From Pelagophyceae sp. CCMP2097 (lineage: Eukaryota; Sar; Pelagophyceae), in assembly GCA_026770575.1 (NCBI GenBank), contig MU657247.1, positions 67,252-85,592 of the forward strand: a stretch of DNA of 18,341 nt, in the 5' to 3' direction. Shown here piece by piece: positions 9,653 through 18,102 of the stretch (positions are counted from its first letter, which is position 1; each line of letters starts with the position of its first letter). Under the pieces are notes generated by a model that was not told the DNA's origin, searched no databases, and saw only the letters and a list, made by a program, of their open reading frames with translations. Position numbers and translations under genes: made by a program.

Positions 9653-10357
9653 GACTGTCCTTGGCGCATTTCTCGACTTTTAATTTGGGCACTTAGGGTT
9701 TTGACTTGACTTGACTAACTACTAACTTAAGAAGCTTTCGCAGAGATTCGCCAAAATAAGGGTAGTTCACGAAAAGCCAACAAGCGCCTCCGGGGCGTCT
9801 CGTGGTAGTGGTTGGCGTGGCGCCACTCATCATTCAAGGGCAAAAAAAAGTTAAATAATTTCCGGTGATAATCTAATTCGACAGTGGATTGTCCTCCCGA
9901 GGAATCTGACCTCAAGTTCCTCACAGTTCGGCGATACAGCAGGCATGGCTGCTCACACTGTGGAAACAAGGAGGCAGAGTCCTTGGACAGAATAGGGTCG
10001 ACGGGCTTCGGGGCTGGTGGATTTTTTTTGAGAATGGGAGAATAATGCGGCTTTGCGTCCTTCGGCTGTCAGGCGCCGAGCACGGAGGGGAGGTCAGGGG
10101 GTGCACCGGAGCAACTTTACCGACGACGGGAATCGGATTATGGACCGTACAATTGCAGGATTCTTATCCATTTTTGGAACACAGGATCTACGGGTACCAA
10201 CTTACTATCGGTCTATTGGGTGAGTATCGGATATCGGGCTCCTTCGCGCGTTCTCTCCGGGGGGGGTGCCCGCCCGAACCCCCCTCATCGCCGCTGCGCT
10301 TCACCAAAAACGCTTCAAAAAAAAACAAAAAAAAATATGAGCCGCCGAACAAATCTT
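9653..10357. other. No recognised gene, Rab2 upstream flank
   Basis: Nothing gene-like except short overlapping frames. Two A-runs (10316..10336) lie at the right end and act as T-runs for the minus-strand tRNA-like relics. Confidence 0.4.
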
Positions 10358-10440
10358 TGGCGACGACGGATTCGAACCCGCGACCCTGACTTTGAGCGAT
10401 CGCATCAATTGCTACTCGCGAACTGGCCGAGTCAGTTGCA
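10358..10440 (-). pseudogene. tRNA-like relic with B box and Pol III terminator
   Basis: The minus strand carries a perfect B box GGTTCGAATCC and ends in CGTCGTCGCCA, then two T-runs (minus-strand T9 within 10316..10336) that would stop Pol III. The T stem has two mismatches and no acceptor partner TGGCGAC is found 70-90 nt upstream. With the tRNA-Lys-like relic about 30 bp away on the same strand this may be one composite element. Confidence 0.35.
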
Positions 10441-10466
10441 ATGAGCAAAAAAAGAAATCCGGCACA

Positions 10467-10530
10467 TGCCTTCTGACAGGATCGAACTGATGACCTTCAG
10501 ATTAAGAGAGTAACGCTCTGACGTCGAGGG
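10467..10530 (-). pseudogene. tRNA-Lys(CUU)-like relic
   Basis: On the minus strand, CTCTTAATCTGAAGGTCAT and GTTCGATCC match the anticodon loop with its 3' stem strand and the T loop of tRNA-Lys(CUU). The 5' anticodon stem strand (GTTACT in place of an expected GTTAGA) no longer pairs, the T stem has two mismatches, and the D arm is truncated to CAGAGC. No acceptor stem forms. It is a decayed tRNA or part of a tRNA-derived SINE. Confidence 0.4.
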
Positions 10531-11762
10531 GCGCTTCTATACAACATAAATTTGGATCTGAATTTCATGCGCGATTTGAGACGATGCTCGGGTTCAAAAG
10601 TGTAAATAAAGCCGTATCTTGACCTTTAACGGCCATCCAACAGACTGGAAAAAACCGTACTCGTTTGCGATGAAGGGAGCCTTGGTAGATGGCAACGGAG
10701 CGCGCCGGCGCGCTCGGAAGCGACGTTGCCCGCGCGGGCGACGGACCTCGGCGCGGATCGGTGGCCCCAAGGAGCGACGAAAACGGTTGGCTATGGACCG
10801 AGAAAGGCCCGATCAAGGGAAACGCGCGGAGCAAGAAATGCTTCGCGCGCGGGCCACAGGAGCCGGGGGAACAAACGGTATTTTGCAGAAGCTAGTTCAT
10901 GGGCACCCGACACCAGCTCCGATGCGACGGGGCTATCGGAGATCGATTGCGCTCACACTCTCAAAACTAGACCGAGAAACATATGATTGACGGAACCGAT
11001 TATAGCCGGGGAGCTCAGCTGAGTGGTAAATCCACCAGAATAAGCGAAAATGTGAGGCTAATTGATGAGCCTTTGGGTAATTAATAAATTCTTTTTCGGG
11101 TACTTGTTGAGATATTGTGACGATTTGATGACGAACGATAGAGGCCTTCTATATATAGGTCGTGATTTTGGATGATTGCGCTCGCAACCGCCCTGCCCTG
11201 GAAGTCGGTGGCGTGGCGTTGGCAACGCACATGCCTATCTTCTTGGCTCTCTAGAGGCGCGTATAGGATCTTCGACGAAGCACCCACTCGGGAATGGAAA
11301 GTCTCTTGATAAAATGTCGGAACGGTATGCACTTTCGGTCGCGTCCGGCTAAAGGAGGCCCGTGGCTATCTCCTGCCGTAGGAAAGTACATACTTTCGGC
11401 GATTTGACCGAGTTACGACCATAGCCGCCTTATTGGTCTTGTAGGGGCGCACAGTGCCCCTAAAGCAACTGCTTTGGGGCTGCGCAGAGACCAGACAAGG
11501 AACCGCACGATGGCACTGAAATCAGCTTTATAGCTTTCACTGTCAACGCGGACAAGACGGGCCAAGTCGCATATTTTTATGTTCGAGGTCAAAGCATATT
11601 CTGTCCGATAGTGTTTCACAGTGGCTCAGGCTCGCCTGGCGTGCCACGGCTTCGTCAAGGCGGCGCGCGCGGCATGGCGCTCGGCTCCCACCCACTCCTC
11701 CTTTTTCTTGTCTCTTTGCTATCACTTGCACGTGCGCACTTGGCGTTTATAGGTACCACTCC
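10531..11762. other. No recognised gene
   Basis: A plus-strand frame at 10619..10990 (123 codons) is Arg-rich and matches nothing I know; it is opposed by another open frame on the minus strand. ACTTTCGG words recur at 11331 and 11390 with no clear pattern. No RNA gene seen. Confidence 0.4.
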
Positions 11763-12403
11763 CACGGCTGTTTCAAGACCGGAATTCGTTTTGGCGATTC
11801 TTCGAAAAAGGAACGAAAGGGCCTTAACGTTCAGCCTGCTGCAAGCGCCTCACCCATGGCGAAGTGGCGGTGGTTCGTGCGTTCGTTCGGGTCCACTGGC
11901 ATCGCGTTGCGGTGGTAGTAAAGATTTCCAAGGGGCGCGTCTCCTTGGTGAGATACGGCTACAAATGTGACCCTCGAGCACCGTAACTCGCCAGGACATG
12001 TCGAAAAGGATTGTAGCCCTGGCCGAGACGAGCACATCTGACTATAACGCGCACACCTTCTTCGGCATGTCCCGGCGAGCTAGCGTGCTTTGAAGCTTCT
12101 ATAGGAAACATCCTACTTTCAAAAAAAGAAGATGGGAATTCCTAGGAACTCCCTCTTTTACAAAAACAAGTCCGGGGGATAAGTTAAGTCCCTTTCGGTA
12201 CCTCGGACCAAAAAGTCGCTGTTATTGCAGCAGCGCCGGAACGCGCGCTCGGAACGCGGAGAAAATTTGTGGGGTCCCGAGGGGACCTGGCACCATCGCA
12301 CTTCCCCCATCACCGCGCAATCCGGCACCGTCGTACCCGACTCTAAGCTGAACAGCTTTCTTTCTAAACGAAATCTGTTTTTAGAGTCTTTGAAACAGCC
12401 GTG
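11763..12403. mobile_element. Non-autonomous relative of the transposon, copy B
   Basis: The ends read CACGGCTGTTTCAA at the left and, reverse-complemented, CACGGCTGTTTCAAAG at the right. The left portion is similar to copy A over about 350 bp, including the shared 20-bp word GGCGCGTCTCCTTGGTGAGA at 11934..11953. It also has a palindrome in the matching position (11988..12078). It lacks the transposase-like region, so it looks like a deletion derivative mobilised in trans. The flanks show no convincing target duplication. Confidence 0.6.
11988..12078. repeat. Subterminal inverted repeat in copy B
   Basis: The arm TCGCCAGGACATGTCGAA (from 11988) is matched by the reverse complement of 12056..12078 with about three mismatches. 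Only the outermost TCGCCAG is shared with copy A; the inner arm sequence differs although the pairing is kept. Confidence 0.7.
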
Positions 12404-12463
12404 CTTCCCTATGCGCACGACGGCACGTCGCTCATGATTTGTGGATCCTTTGCTCCCCGGGCA

Positions 12464-12760
12464 CGGCCTGCACCTGCCCTCGAAGGCAGTCGCAGAAGGC
12501 CCCCTTACCAGGCGGACTCCGCCTAGTCTCGGAGGGCTCTCCCTCGGTGGAAGGGGGCCCATAAGATCCAGAGATCCAAGATCCCGGTTCCCACGACACT
12601 ACTGCGCCGGGCTCACAGTCCCTCTGGACTGCGAGCTCCGCGCGCGGCCTGCGCCCGCCCCAAAAGGCAGTCGCAGGGGCTTAGCCCCCTTACCCGGCGG
12701 AGTCCGTTTGGTCTCGGAGCCCCCCCCTCAGTTGAGGGGGGGCTATAATTGTATAAGATG
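12464..12760. repeat. Two-copy tandem duplication of about 105-115 bp
   Basis: Copy one (12464..12568) and copy two (12645..12760) share CGGCCTGC, AGGCAGTCGCAG, CCCCCTTACC and GTCTCGGAG in order and both end in ATAAGAT. A shorter related piece follows at 12787..12820. Each copy carries an internal hairpin of C-rich and G-rich runs. No gene seen. Confidence 0.75.
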
Positions 12761-13037
12761 CTACACCGGACGGCTCAGATCCACAACCTCGTCTCCCTCC
12801 TCCCTCGGCGGAGGGGACCACCCACCTGCCACGCCCCCTCTTCCAGAGGCGCCTGCAGCTACCGCTAATCACGATACTGCGTCGGGCAAGCAGTCCCTCT
12901 GGCAATAGCAACAACAGCACCTATCGCGGCCGGCCCTTCCCAAAGCGCGCCGGGGTGCACGCAACCGACTTACCGGCCTGCAAGAGCGATCGCGGACCGT
13001 CACGGCGGCGGCCTCAAACCCGCCGGACGAACTCTGG

Positions 13038-13260
13038 GGACCAGGCAGCGACCGCTGACCGTCGAGCCGGCGTTCGTTCGTTAGTTCCATCTTGATGGAC
13101 CCAGCGGCGACCCCTATCCGTCGCGTCGGTGGCCCAAGCCCGTTGGGTCCAAACTGTTGGACCCAGCGGCAGTCGTCGACCGGCGTGTCGGCGGCCCTAC
13201 ACCCGCCGGCCAACTCGAAAGACCCAGCGGCGACCGCCGACCATCGCGTCGGCGGCCCCT
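13038..13260. repeat. Degenerate tandem repeat of about 60 bp
   Basis: Units start at about 13038, 13097, 13159 and 13220 with GGACCCAGCGGCGACC or a close form, followed by a GTCGCGTCGGCGGCC-like word. A worn unit precedes at about 12978. Spacing is 59, 62 and 61 bp. It is non-coding as far as I can see. Confidence 0.75.
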
Positions 13261-14171
13261 TGTCGAGGCGCGCGAAGTGTGAGTATGGTGTTCAAAGTGG
13301 GTATTGCAAACACATTCCCCCCCGCCCTCAGAAGTGCACCCGCGGTTTGCGGATCAGGGCCAGGTTGTCGCAGTTGACGAATTGCATCTTTGGGCGCAGG
13401 CAACGGACATGCGCACATGAAACTCGAAAGTGTGATGTGTGAGTTGGAAACGTCTCCCTGTAGATGATAGCGTGCTGTCAAGTGAACTGACACCCAACCA
13501 CCGTGCGGGAAACGCCACGTCGGACTTGTGGGGAAATGGCTTACGCGACGCGTGTCGGGGCAGGGGGGGCCTTAGCGACCACGTCCGCGCCCGCGGGCGG
13601 CCTCCGAGAGCCAAAACTTGAGAGACCGGTTTAATTGCCGATGCTCCTCGTAAACACATGGGCGGGTGGCGGGTCTCATCGCTGCGCGGCTCGGCAGCGC
13701 CTTGTTTGAGTCACTGGTCACTCATATTCAATGAATTGGAGAGACCTGAGACTCTCGTTCGACGATCCTTAGACTCTCAGGGTGCTGGGGGCTCGGCTCC
13801 CGGACTCCCGCCGTCGCTGTACTACTCAGCCCACCGCTATGCGACTCCCACTCGTCGCTCCCAGGGCGCCGCACCCAATCGCGGGAGCTCGCTTCACTCG
13901 CCCGCCGAGGCTCGCTGCGCTCGCGTTGCGAATCGCGCGACCGCGGGGGCTCGCTTCGCTCGCCGGCCGAGGCTCACCACGCTCGCATTGCGAATCGAGA
14001 GTGGCTTTTGACTCGGACGCGACCAAGACGTGGACTCAGCCAGCAGTCCAAATCAAATCAGCCTCCAATGACGTTAACATTTTTTTAGGTCCGTTCTGGT
14101 TTTCTCGTGAGATTTTATTGGGTTTTTATTGTTTTTCAATCAAGTCCAAGTTATCGACCAAAAGGGCAATG
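13261..14171. other. No recognised gene
   Basis: Includes a region near 13890..13990 where GCTCGCTTCGCTCGCC-like words repeat in degenerate form, and an A/T-rich end from 14050. Open frames here are by-products of composition. Confidence 0.4.
13539..13558. repeat. Fragment of the 213-bp repeat
   Basis: GCTTACGCGACGCGTGTCG here is identical to the left end of the repeat at 14260..14278. The similarity stops within 20-25 bp, so this is either a truncated third copy or a shared terminus. Confidence 0.5.
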
Positions 14172-14257
14172 TATTTTTTCGATATCCTATCAACCCTATC
14201 GACCGGAAAGTGAAGGGGCCCTAGCTCGAAGGAGGTTTTACGACGGTCACATGGGGG

Positions 14258-14470
14258 CAGGCTTACGCGACGCGTGTCGTGGACGAGCATGGCGTGGACG
14301 AGCAGAGTCAGACAAGGAGCCACAGAGACCGAACGGTTTCCAAGGGCAAAGGACGCCGCGCGCCGAGTAAGCGCACCTAGGCGTGGCGTAGAGACGACGA
14401 GTACGGTCCTATAGACGGGCGCGATCTGCGTCTCTCGGGCGTCTCTCGAGCGTCTCTCGAGCTCCCTGTT
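14258..14470. mobile_element. 213-bp insertion, uninterrupted copy of the 7217..7805 repeat
   Basis: The unit is flanked on both sides by ACATGGGGG (14249..14257 and 14471..14479), a 9-bp target-site duplication. Its ends are CAGGCTTACG and, reverse-complemented, AACAGGGAGC, so the terminal inverted repeat is at most a few bases. It carries no gene. A 9-bp duplication is usual for Mutator-like elements, while CAGG ends recall hAT; the class is open. It is inserted in the left arm of the larger inverted-repeat element at 14172..14998. Confidence 0.7.
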
Positions 14471-14668
14471 ACATGGGGGTGAAAAACCACTTAATCCAAG
14501 GTAGCAGTCGAGACTGCGCATCCAGAGGAGCGGCTGTTGACATGAAAATATGACACCATCTGTTACTGACGTATGCCCTGGCAAAAGGGATTTCCGGTCC
14601 CAGTGCCAGGAGCCAGTTGAGAAAAGTGTATATAAACATATCCCATTCTTATTGTTTTTTTTTTGTTA

Positions 14669-14693
14669 CCCAGACCCGGATTTGAACCGGCGT
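14669..14693 (-). pseudogene. tRNA T-arm remnant
   Basis: The minus strand reads CGCCGGTTCAAATCCGGG, a T arm with four of five stem pairs, followed by a T/A tract (AACA then A-run on the minus strand, 14656..14666). No matching acceptor or D arm lies upstream. It is likely a fragment of a tRNA or tRNA-derived retroelement close to the larger tRNA-like structure at 14736. Confidence 0.35.
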
Positions 14694-14735
14694 ACATTCA
14701 TTTCACTTGCTGACATTTTTCCGAATTTTATTTTA

Positions 14736-14826
14736 TACTCAAAGCCGGGCTCGAACCGGCGACCTCGTGTAAAACCATTTTTACACACGCTGTTAATAGA
14801 CGCAGTAAACCTAATACCTTTGAGTA
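14736..14826 (-). ncRNA. tRNA-like structure with a long variable arm
   Basis: The ends TACTCAAA and TTTGAGTA pair over 8 bp. The T arm GCCGG-TTCGAGC-CCGGC is perfect and abuts the acceptor stem. Between lies a hairpin GTGTAAAA/TTTTACAC of 8 bp with a 4-nt loop, in the place of the long variable arm of class II tRNAs (Leu, Ser). The D arm and anticodon arm are short and poorly paired (only 31 nt between the acceptor stem and the variable arm), and no anticodon can be assigned. It could be an aberrant tRNA, a pseudogene or the tRNA-derived part of a retroelement. Confidence 0.4.
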
Positions 14827-15134
14827 CACGCAACGAACGCACTCGCAAGCGAGGGAACGAAACGTCTCTCTGAAGGTGATGTCACAATGGTTACATGGAG
14901 GGAGCGCCCCCCCATGTCATCGTCGAAAACCTCCCTCTAGCTAGGCCTCCTACACTTTCCGGTCGATAGGTTTTTGACAGGATGCTCGCCCAAAAAATCG
15001 CCAAAAACGGCTGATCTAATTCGGACTGCCAGGCTGAGAATTCTGCTTTGTCGCTTGCCTTGCAGAATCGCTGATCCCCTCCCCTGTGTGGGGGTCCACC
15101 GTTTTTTTTAATGAGCGCCATTTTTCGACCAGAT

Positions 15135-15517
15135 TAGTGTCGGGGTAAGGATTTTCTCAGCGCGCACGGGGCCCGCGGAGGTCGGGAGTGACGCATTCGA
15201 CGCGCGGTGTTGAGAGCTACAGTCTGTGCCAAAACTTTACCGCCGTCGCGCGCGCGCGCCGCGCGCAGTGTGCGAAAAAGCTAGGGGAAAGTTAACAAAC
15301 AGGGTCAGGGAAAGTAAAAATAATGTCTTCCGAAAAAGAGCTCTGATCCCTTTTTGTCAACTTTCCCCGAGCTTTTTTGCACAGTGCGCGCGGCGCGCGC
15401 GCGCGACGCCATTGCACTTTTGGTACAAGGTGTGGCCCGCGACGCCGCGCGTCGAACGCGCCACTCCTGACCTCCGCGGAGCCCGCACGCGCTGAGAAAA
15501 TCCCTACCCCGGCACTG
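15135..15517. mobile_element. 383-bp foldback (MITE-like) element upstream of Tab2
   Basis: Nearly the whole segment is one imperfect palindrome. The left arm begins TAGTGTCGGGGTAAGGATTT and the reverse complement of the right arm begins CAGTGCCGGGGTAGGGATTT; the similarity continues with few gaps through a (GC)n tract (15245..15270 and 15384..15408) to about 15307 on the left and 15341 on the right, leaving a loop of some 30 nt. It has no coding capacity. It ends 77 bp before the Tab2 ATG, so it occupies the likely promoter or 5' leader. A clear target-site duplication is not visible; the flanks share only a weak CGA. Known foldback elements and MITEs have this architecture; the superfamily is not decided. 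Confidence 0.8.
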
Positions 15518-15529
15518 CGACTTTCTGAG

Positions 15530-15553
15530 ATGCCATTCCAGTGCCCTTGCTAA
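15530..15553 (+). promoter_or_regulatory. Possible upstream ORF in the Tab2 leader
   Basis: An ATG at 15530 opens a seven-codon reading frame ending in TAA, out of frame with the Tab2 start 65 nt downstream. If the transcript begins upstream of 15530 this would be a short uORF that could lower translation of Tab2. The transcription start is not known, so this may lie outside the mRNA. Confidence 0.25.
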
Positions 15554-15594
15554 AAAAGTCGCTGGGACTCCGACTAGAGTCACAGCTGCAACTC

Positions 15595-17393
15595 ATGGCG
15601 CCTTTCTCCTGTCTGCTGCTGCTGCCTGGGCTCGTGGGCAGCCTGACTGCTTCTAGACCTGGCCTTGCCAGGAGCGCAATCGTGGCGACTCGGTCGCAGC
15701 TGAGCGACTTGTCGGAGGTCGCAGTTGCGCAGAAGCCCATCTCGCCCGATTGGGAGCTCGATTGCTTCTCGCGACCGGTGGGTGCTTGATCGACCCTGGT
15801 TCGCGCCCCTGCGCACGGAAGGTTGCAGTGGTCGGTCGTTATCGAATTTGAGCTCGCGACGTTGCAGGTGATCGTCGACGGCAAGAAGCTCTGGGAACTG
15901 CTCATCACAGACGCGTCGGGCCAGTGGTCAGTGGAGTGTATCGTGGGCCCGCGTGGTTATTTCGCAATTGTATCTTCTGAGTCTCTCACGGGTGGACTGC
16001 TTTCAAGGCGGGACGTCTCGATGCTTCCGGCGAATGGCGTCAACTCGGTGAGTGCCGCCGCGTGGATAGAGAAGGATGCCACTTGACCATCCAATTTAGG
16101 TCGCAGTCCGAGCAGCAATTGAGGAAGTGATTTCTCGCGCGCCGGTAGGGCCCACTTTTCTCGGCACTGATTCGCGCACGACCGAGGAGTGGAAGATTTG
16201 TTCCAACTCAGGTCAAGCCGCGGACGATCCGCTTCTTCCGCAAGCAGATGTACAACATGCTCAAAATCGCGCTCGACGGCGTTGCGAGTGACCTATTTCG
16301 CAGCGCCCATTCAGCTACTTTCCATTGGGGGGCCGTAGAAAAACCCTTTTCAGGCACGCGCCCCTCCCTTCGGATTCGGCCGAGCCGCGCAACTCACGCA
16401 CTGTACAACTGGTACGACCCCCCCCCACCACCACCTGGGCCAATCCAACATGTCTCATGCCTCTAGGCTCGAGGAGCGCCATGTCGACGTGTACCCGGCC
16501 ATGGCGGGCTATGACACGTCCAAGTCGTCGAAATCGTTCACGCTCAAGCCCATCGCGACCAAGCTCCCGGAGATGATGCGTGGAGAGCAATTTGCTTTTG
16601 TTTCGCTGCCGCAAGACCATTTAATCCCGCGTCACTTTTTATTCCCGGGGTCGTACGGAGTTTGCAAATGAGAATTGCAGACGCTTCACATGGGTAGGCA
16701 ATGCCTCGCACGAGGGACCCATCTACTCTGTTAGGCTCGCCGAGCTGCTGGCGGGCGGTTCCATCGACCCGTCAAACATTGGCGTCGGTCAGCTCATCGC
16801 GCTGCCCGCCGCGGCGGCAAACGCACCCGACGATGCGATGATCCCAGGCAGGCTTCCCTTTGGCGTCGTCCTTGGACTGCCGCCGTCGAAATCGACAACG
16901 ACGGCCCCCGTTGCACAGGCGTCGCAGTGCTGACACGGAGGGCGGCGCCGATCGCCATGTCGATTGCCTCTGCCGAAATCGCGGTCGCGCGCGCCTGTGC
17001 CGGCGATTCTGTTCGGGGAACCCGTGAAGTCACAATTATGACGGTGAATGCAGAGTCGCGAGCTGAGGCTCGATACGCGCCAGGAAGATCTTCATGGCCG
17101 TGGTACTCGAAACAGGATGGTGACGGAGTGCCGGACACGTCAACCGGAATAGCGCAACACCCTAGGCCCGCGCGGATCTTGGAACGCGGCAGCTCGTCCT
17201 CGACGTCGGGCTCGAAGAGTCGTATTTGGTCGCTCGGCTCAACGACGACCAGCGCGCCGAGGCCGCTACGTTTGAGCAGCAGAAGACGGCCCTCGGCGGC
17301 CTCCATTTTATCGTCGTCCAATCAGCCAACGACGACGGCGTCGAACCCGCGGGGTTCTGGCTCCTCCGCGAGCTCGACACGTCGGCGCTCTAG
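15595..17393 (+). CDS. TAB2: Tab2/ATAB2-family (DUF1092) plastid protein, ten exons
   Basis: Tab2/ATAB2 proteins bind RNA and are needed for translation of the plastid psaB mRNA and so for photosystem I. Exons: 15595..15777, 15868..15935, 16008..16047, 16100..16144, 16212..16287, 16354..16411, 16467..16610, 16735..16847, 16919..16983, 17166..17393; total 1020 nt, 339 residues plus TAG. Family landmarks in order: WELDCFSRP (53-61), DGKKLWELLITD (65-76), LPANGVNS near 90-97, KPRTIRFFRKQM near 114-125, RPSRATHALYNWLEER near 145-160, GEQFAFVSLPLAELL near 196-210, MIPG near 240, GGLHFIVVQ (308-316) and GFWLLREL (327-334). The first 19 residues are hydrophobic and end Leu-Thr-Ala, like a signal peptide, followed by a basic Ser/Arg stretch, as expected for a complex plastid. 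The ATG at 15595 is the only in-frame ATG before this leader. Introns 7 and 8 are best explained as GC-AG; the exact donors of introns 2, 7 and 9 are less sure than the rest. Confidence 0.93.
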
Positions 17394-17427
17394 GATTTGC
17401 AGATTGCTGTGACATAAAATTAGACAA

Positions 17428-17602
17428 TAGAGAGCTTCAGCTCAAAGTGATACCCTATCGAATTCATATCCTATCGTATCCATCGGACAAGATCAAACTC
17501 ATATCCTATCGAACTGATCTGCATATTTTGGAGATGACGTCGTTGTCTTACGGAGGGGTCAAGGATATCGGTCAGTTCTCGTCGGAATGAGGCGCTGAAT
17601 GG
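17428..17602. repeat. 175-bp direct repeat, first copy
   Basis: This copy begins TAGAGAGCTTCAGCTCAAAG, 35 bp after the Tab2 stop codon, and is collinear without gaps with 18167..18341 (about six differences). It contains several ATATCCTATCG words. It may contain the 3' end or polyadenylation region of Tab2. No coding frame is convincing. Confidence 0.9.
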
Positions 17603-18102
17603 CCCTATCGACGCGCCTTGGTCCCGCAGGGCCAGCCCTAACTTTGTTTTGCGTTGTGGCTACCCCTTGGGCAGCAGCGACGTGGCATCGGAAGGCGCGT
17701 GAGGAGCATCCGTTCGGGCCCTTGCGGGACCCGCCACGCGCCGGCAACCGGCGGGAACTGCGCGCAGGCGTCCGCAACCAACCTGGCAGCGCCCGCGACC
17801 GGCCGCGACAGCGCATCGCGGGTGGGTACGAACTCGAACACAAGTACCCAAAACGCCGATTCCGCTAGAGTCGACGCACCATGCGGAAAATCGACGGGCG
17901 TCTGCGCATGGGCTTGTTGACTGCGCACCATCGATCCCGGGACGGGAGTCGGCTGGGGTGCCTCGGGGTTGCCCTCGGGCCAAAGTAGTACCTAGGTACT
18001 ACTTTGATTTGGCTCGCGAGTTTGAGAGTTGTACGAGGTCCGTTGAACGGAGAGATCACTGCAAGCTCTATATATCAACGGGCTTTTAACGGGATTTTAT
18101 TT
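17603..18102. other. Spacer between direct repeats, no recognised gene
   Basis: This GC-rich stretch is open in several frames on both strands but contains no recognisable domain. It includes a perfect 26-bp palindrome at 17981..18006. A short frame from 17599 on the plus strand begins with a hydrophobic run (ALTLFCVVATPW) but then turns into Arg-rich sequence typical of GC-biased DNA; I do not call it a gene. Confidence 0.5.
17981..18006. repeat. Perfect 26-bp palindrome
   Basis: CAAAGTAGTACCT is followed at once by its reverse complement AGGTACTACTTTG, with no spacer. It could be a protein-binding site or a cruciform; function unknown. Confidence 0.9.

Larger units (their letters stand above)
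14172..14998. mobile_element. Large inverted-repeat element hosting a nested insertion
   Basis: The left arm (14172..14257) and the reverse complement of the right arm (about 14911..14998) share CTATCGACCGGAAAGTG, CCTAGCT and GGAGGTTTT followed by ACATGGGGG, with small gaps. The interior holds the 213-bp insertion and the tRNA-like pieces at 14669 and 14736. No transposase is present, so it would be non-autonomous. Confidence 0.65.

Noticed and set aside
10619..10990. 123-codon plus-strand frame as a gene
   Set aside because: Arg-rich, no recognisable domain, opposed by another open frame, no flanking gene signals.
11018..11045. tRNA A-box-like GAGCTCAGCTGAGTGGTAAA
   Set aside because: No T arm or acceptor stem within 100 bp downstream.
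15936..16007. Tab2 intron 2 read as coding
   Set aside because: The 72-bp segment is open, but keeping it would add 24 residues between two closely spaced conserved blocks; GT and AG with matching phase are present. Some doubt remains.
16248..16466. Plus-strand frame reading straight through Tab2 introns 5 and 6
   Set aside because: Intron 5 happens to be a multiple of three without a stop, but the in-frame insert is absent from the family pattern and is bounded by a good GTGACC donor and TTTTCAG acceptor.
16794..17321. 175-codon minus-strand open frame opposite Tab2
   Set aside because: It is the antisense shadow of Tab2 exons 8-10; the plus strand has the conserved family blocks.
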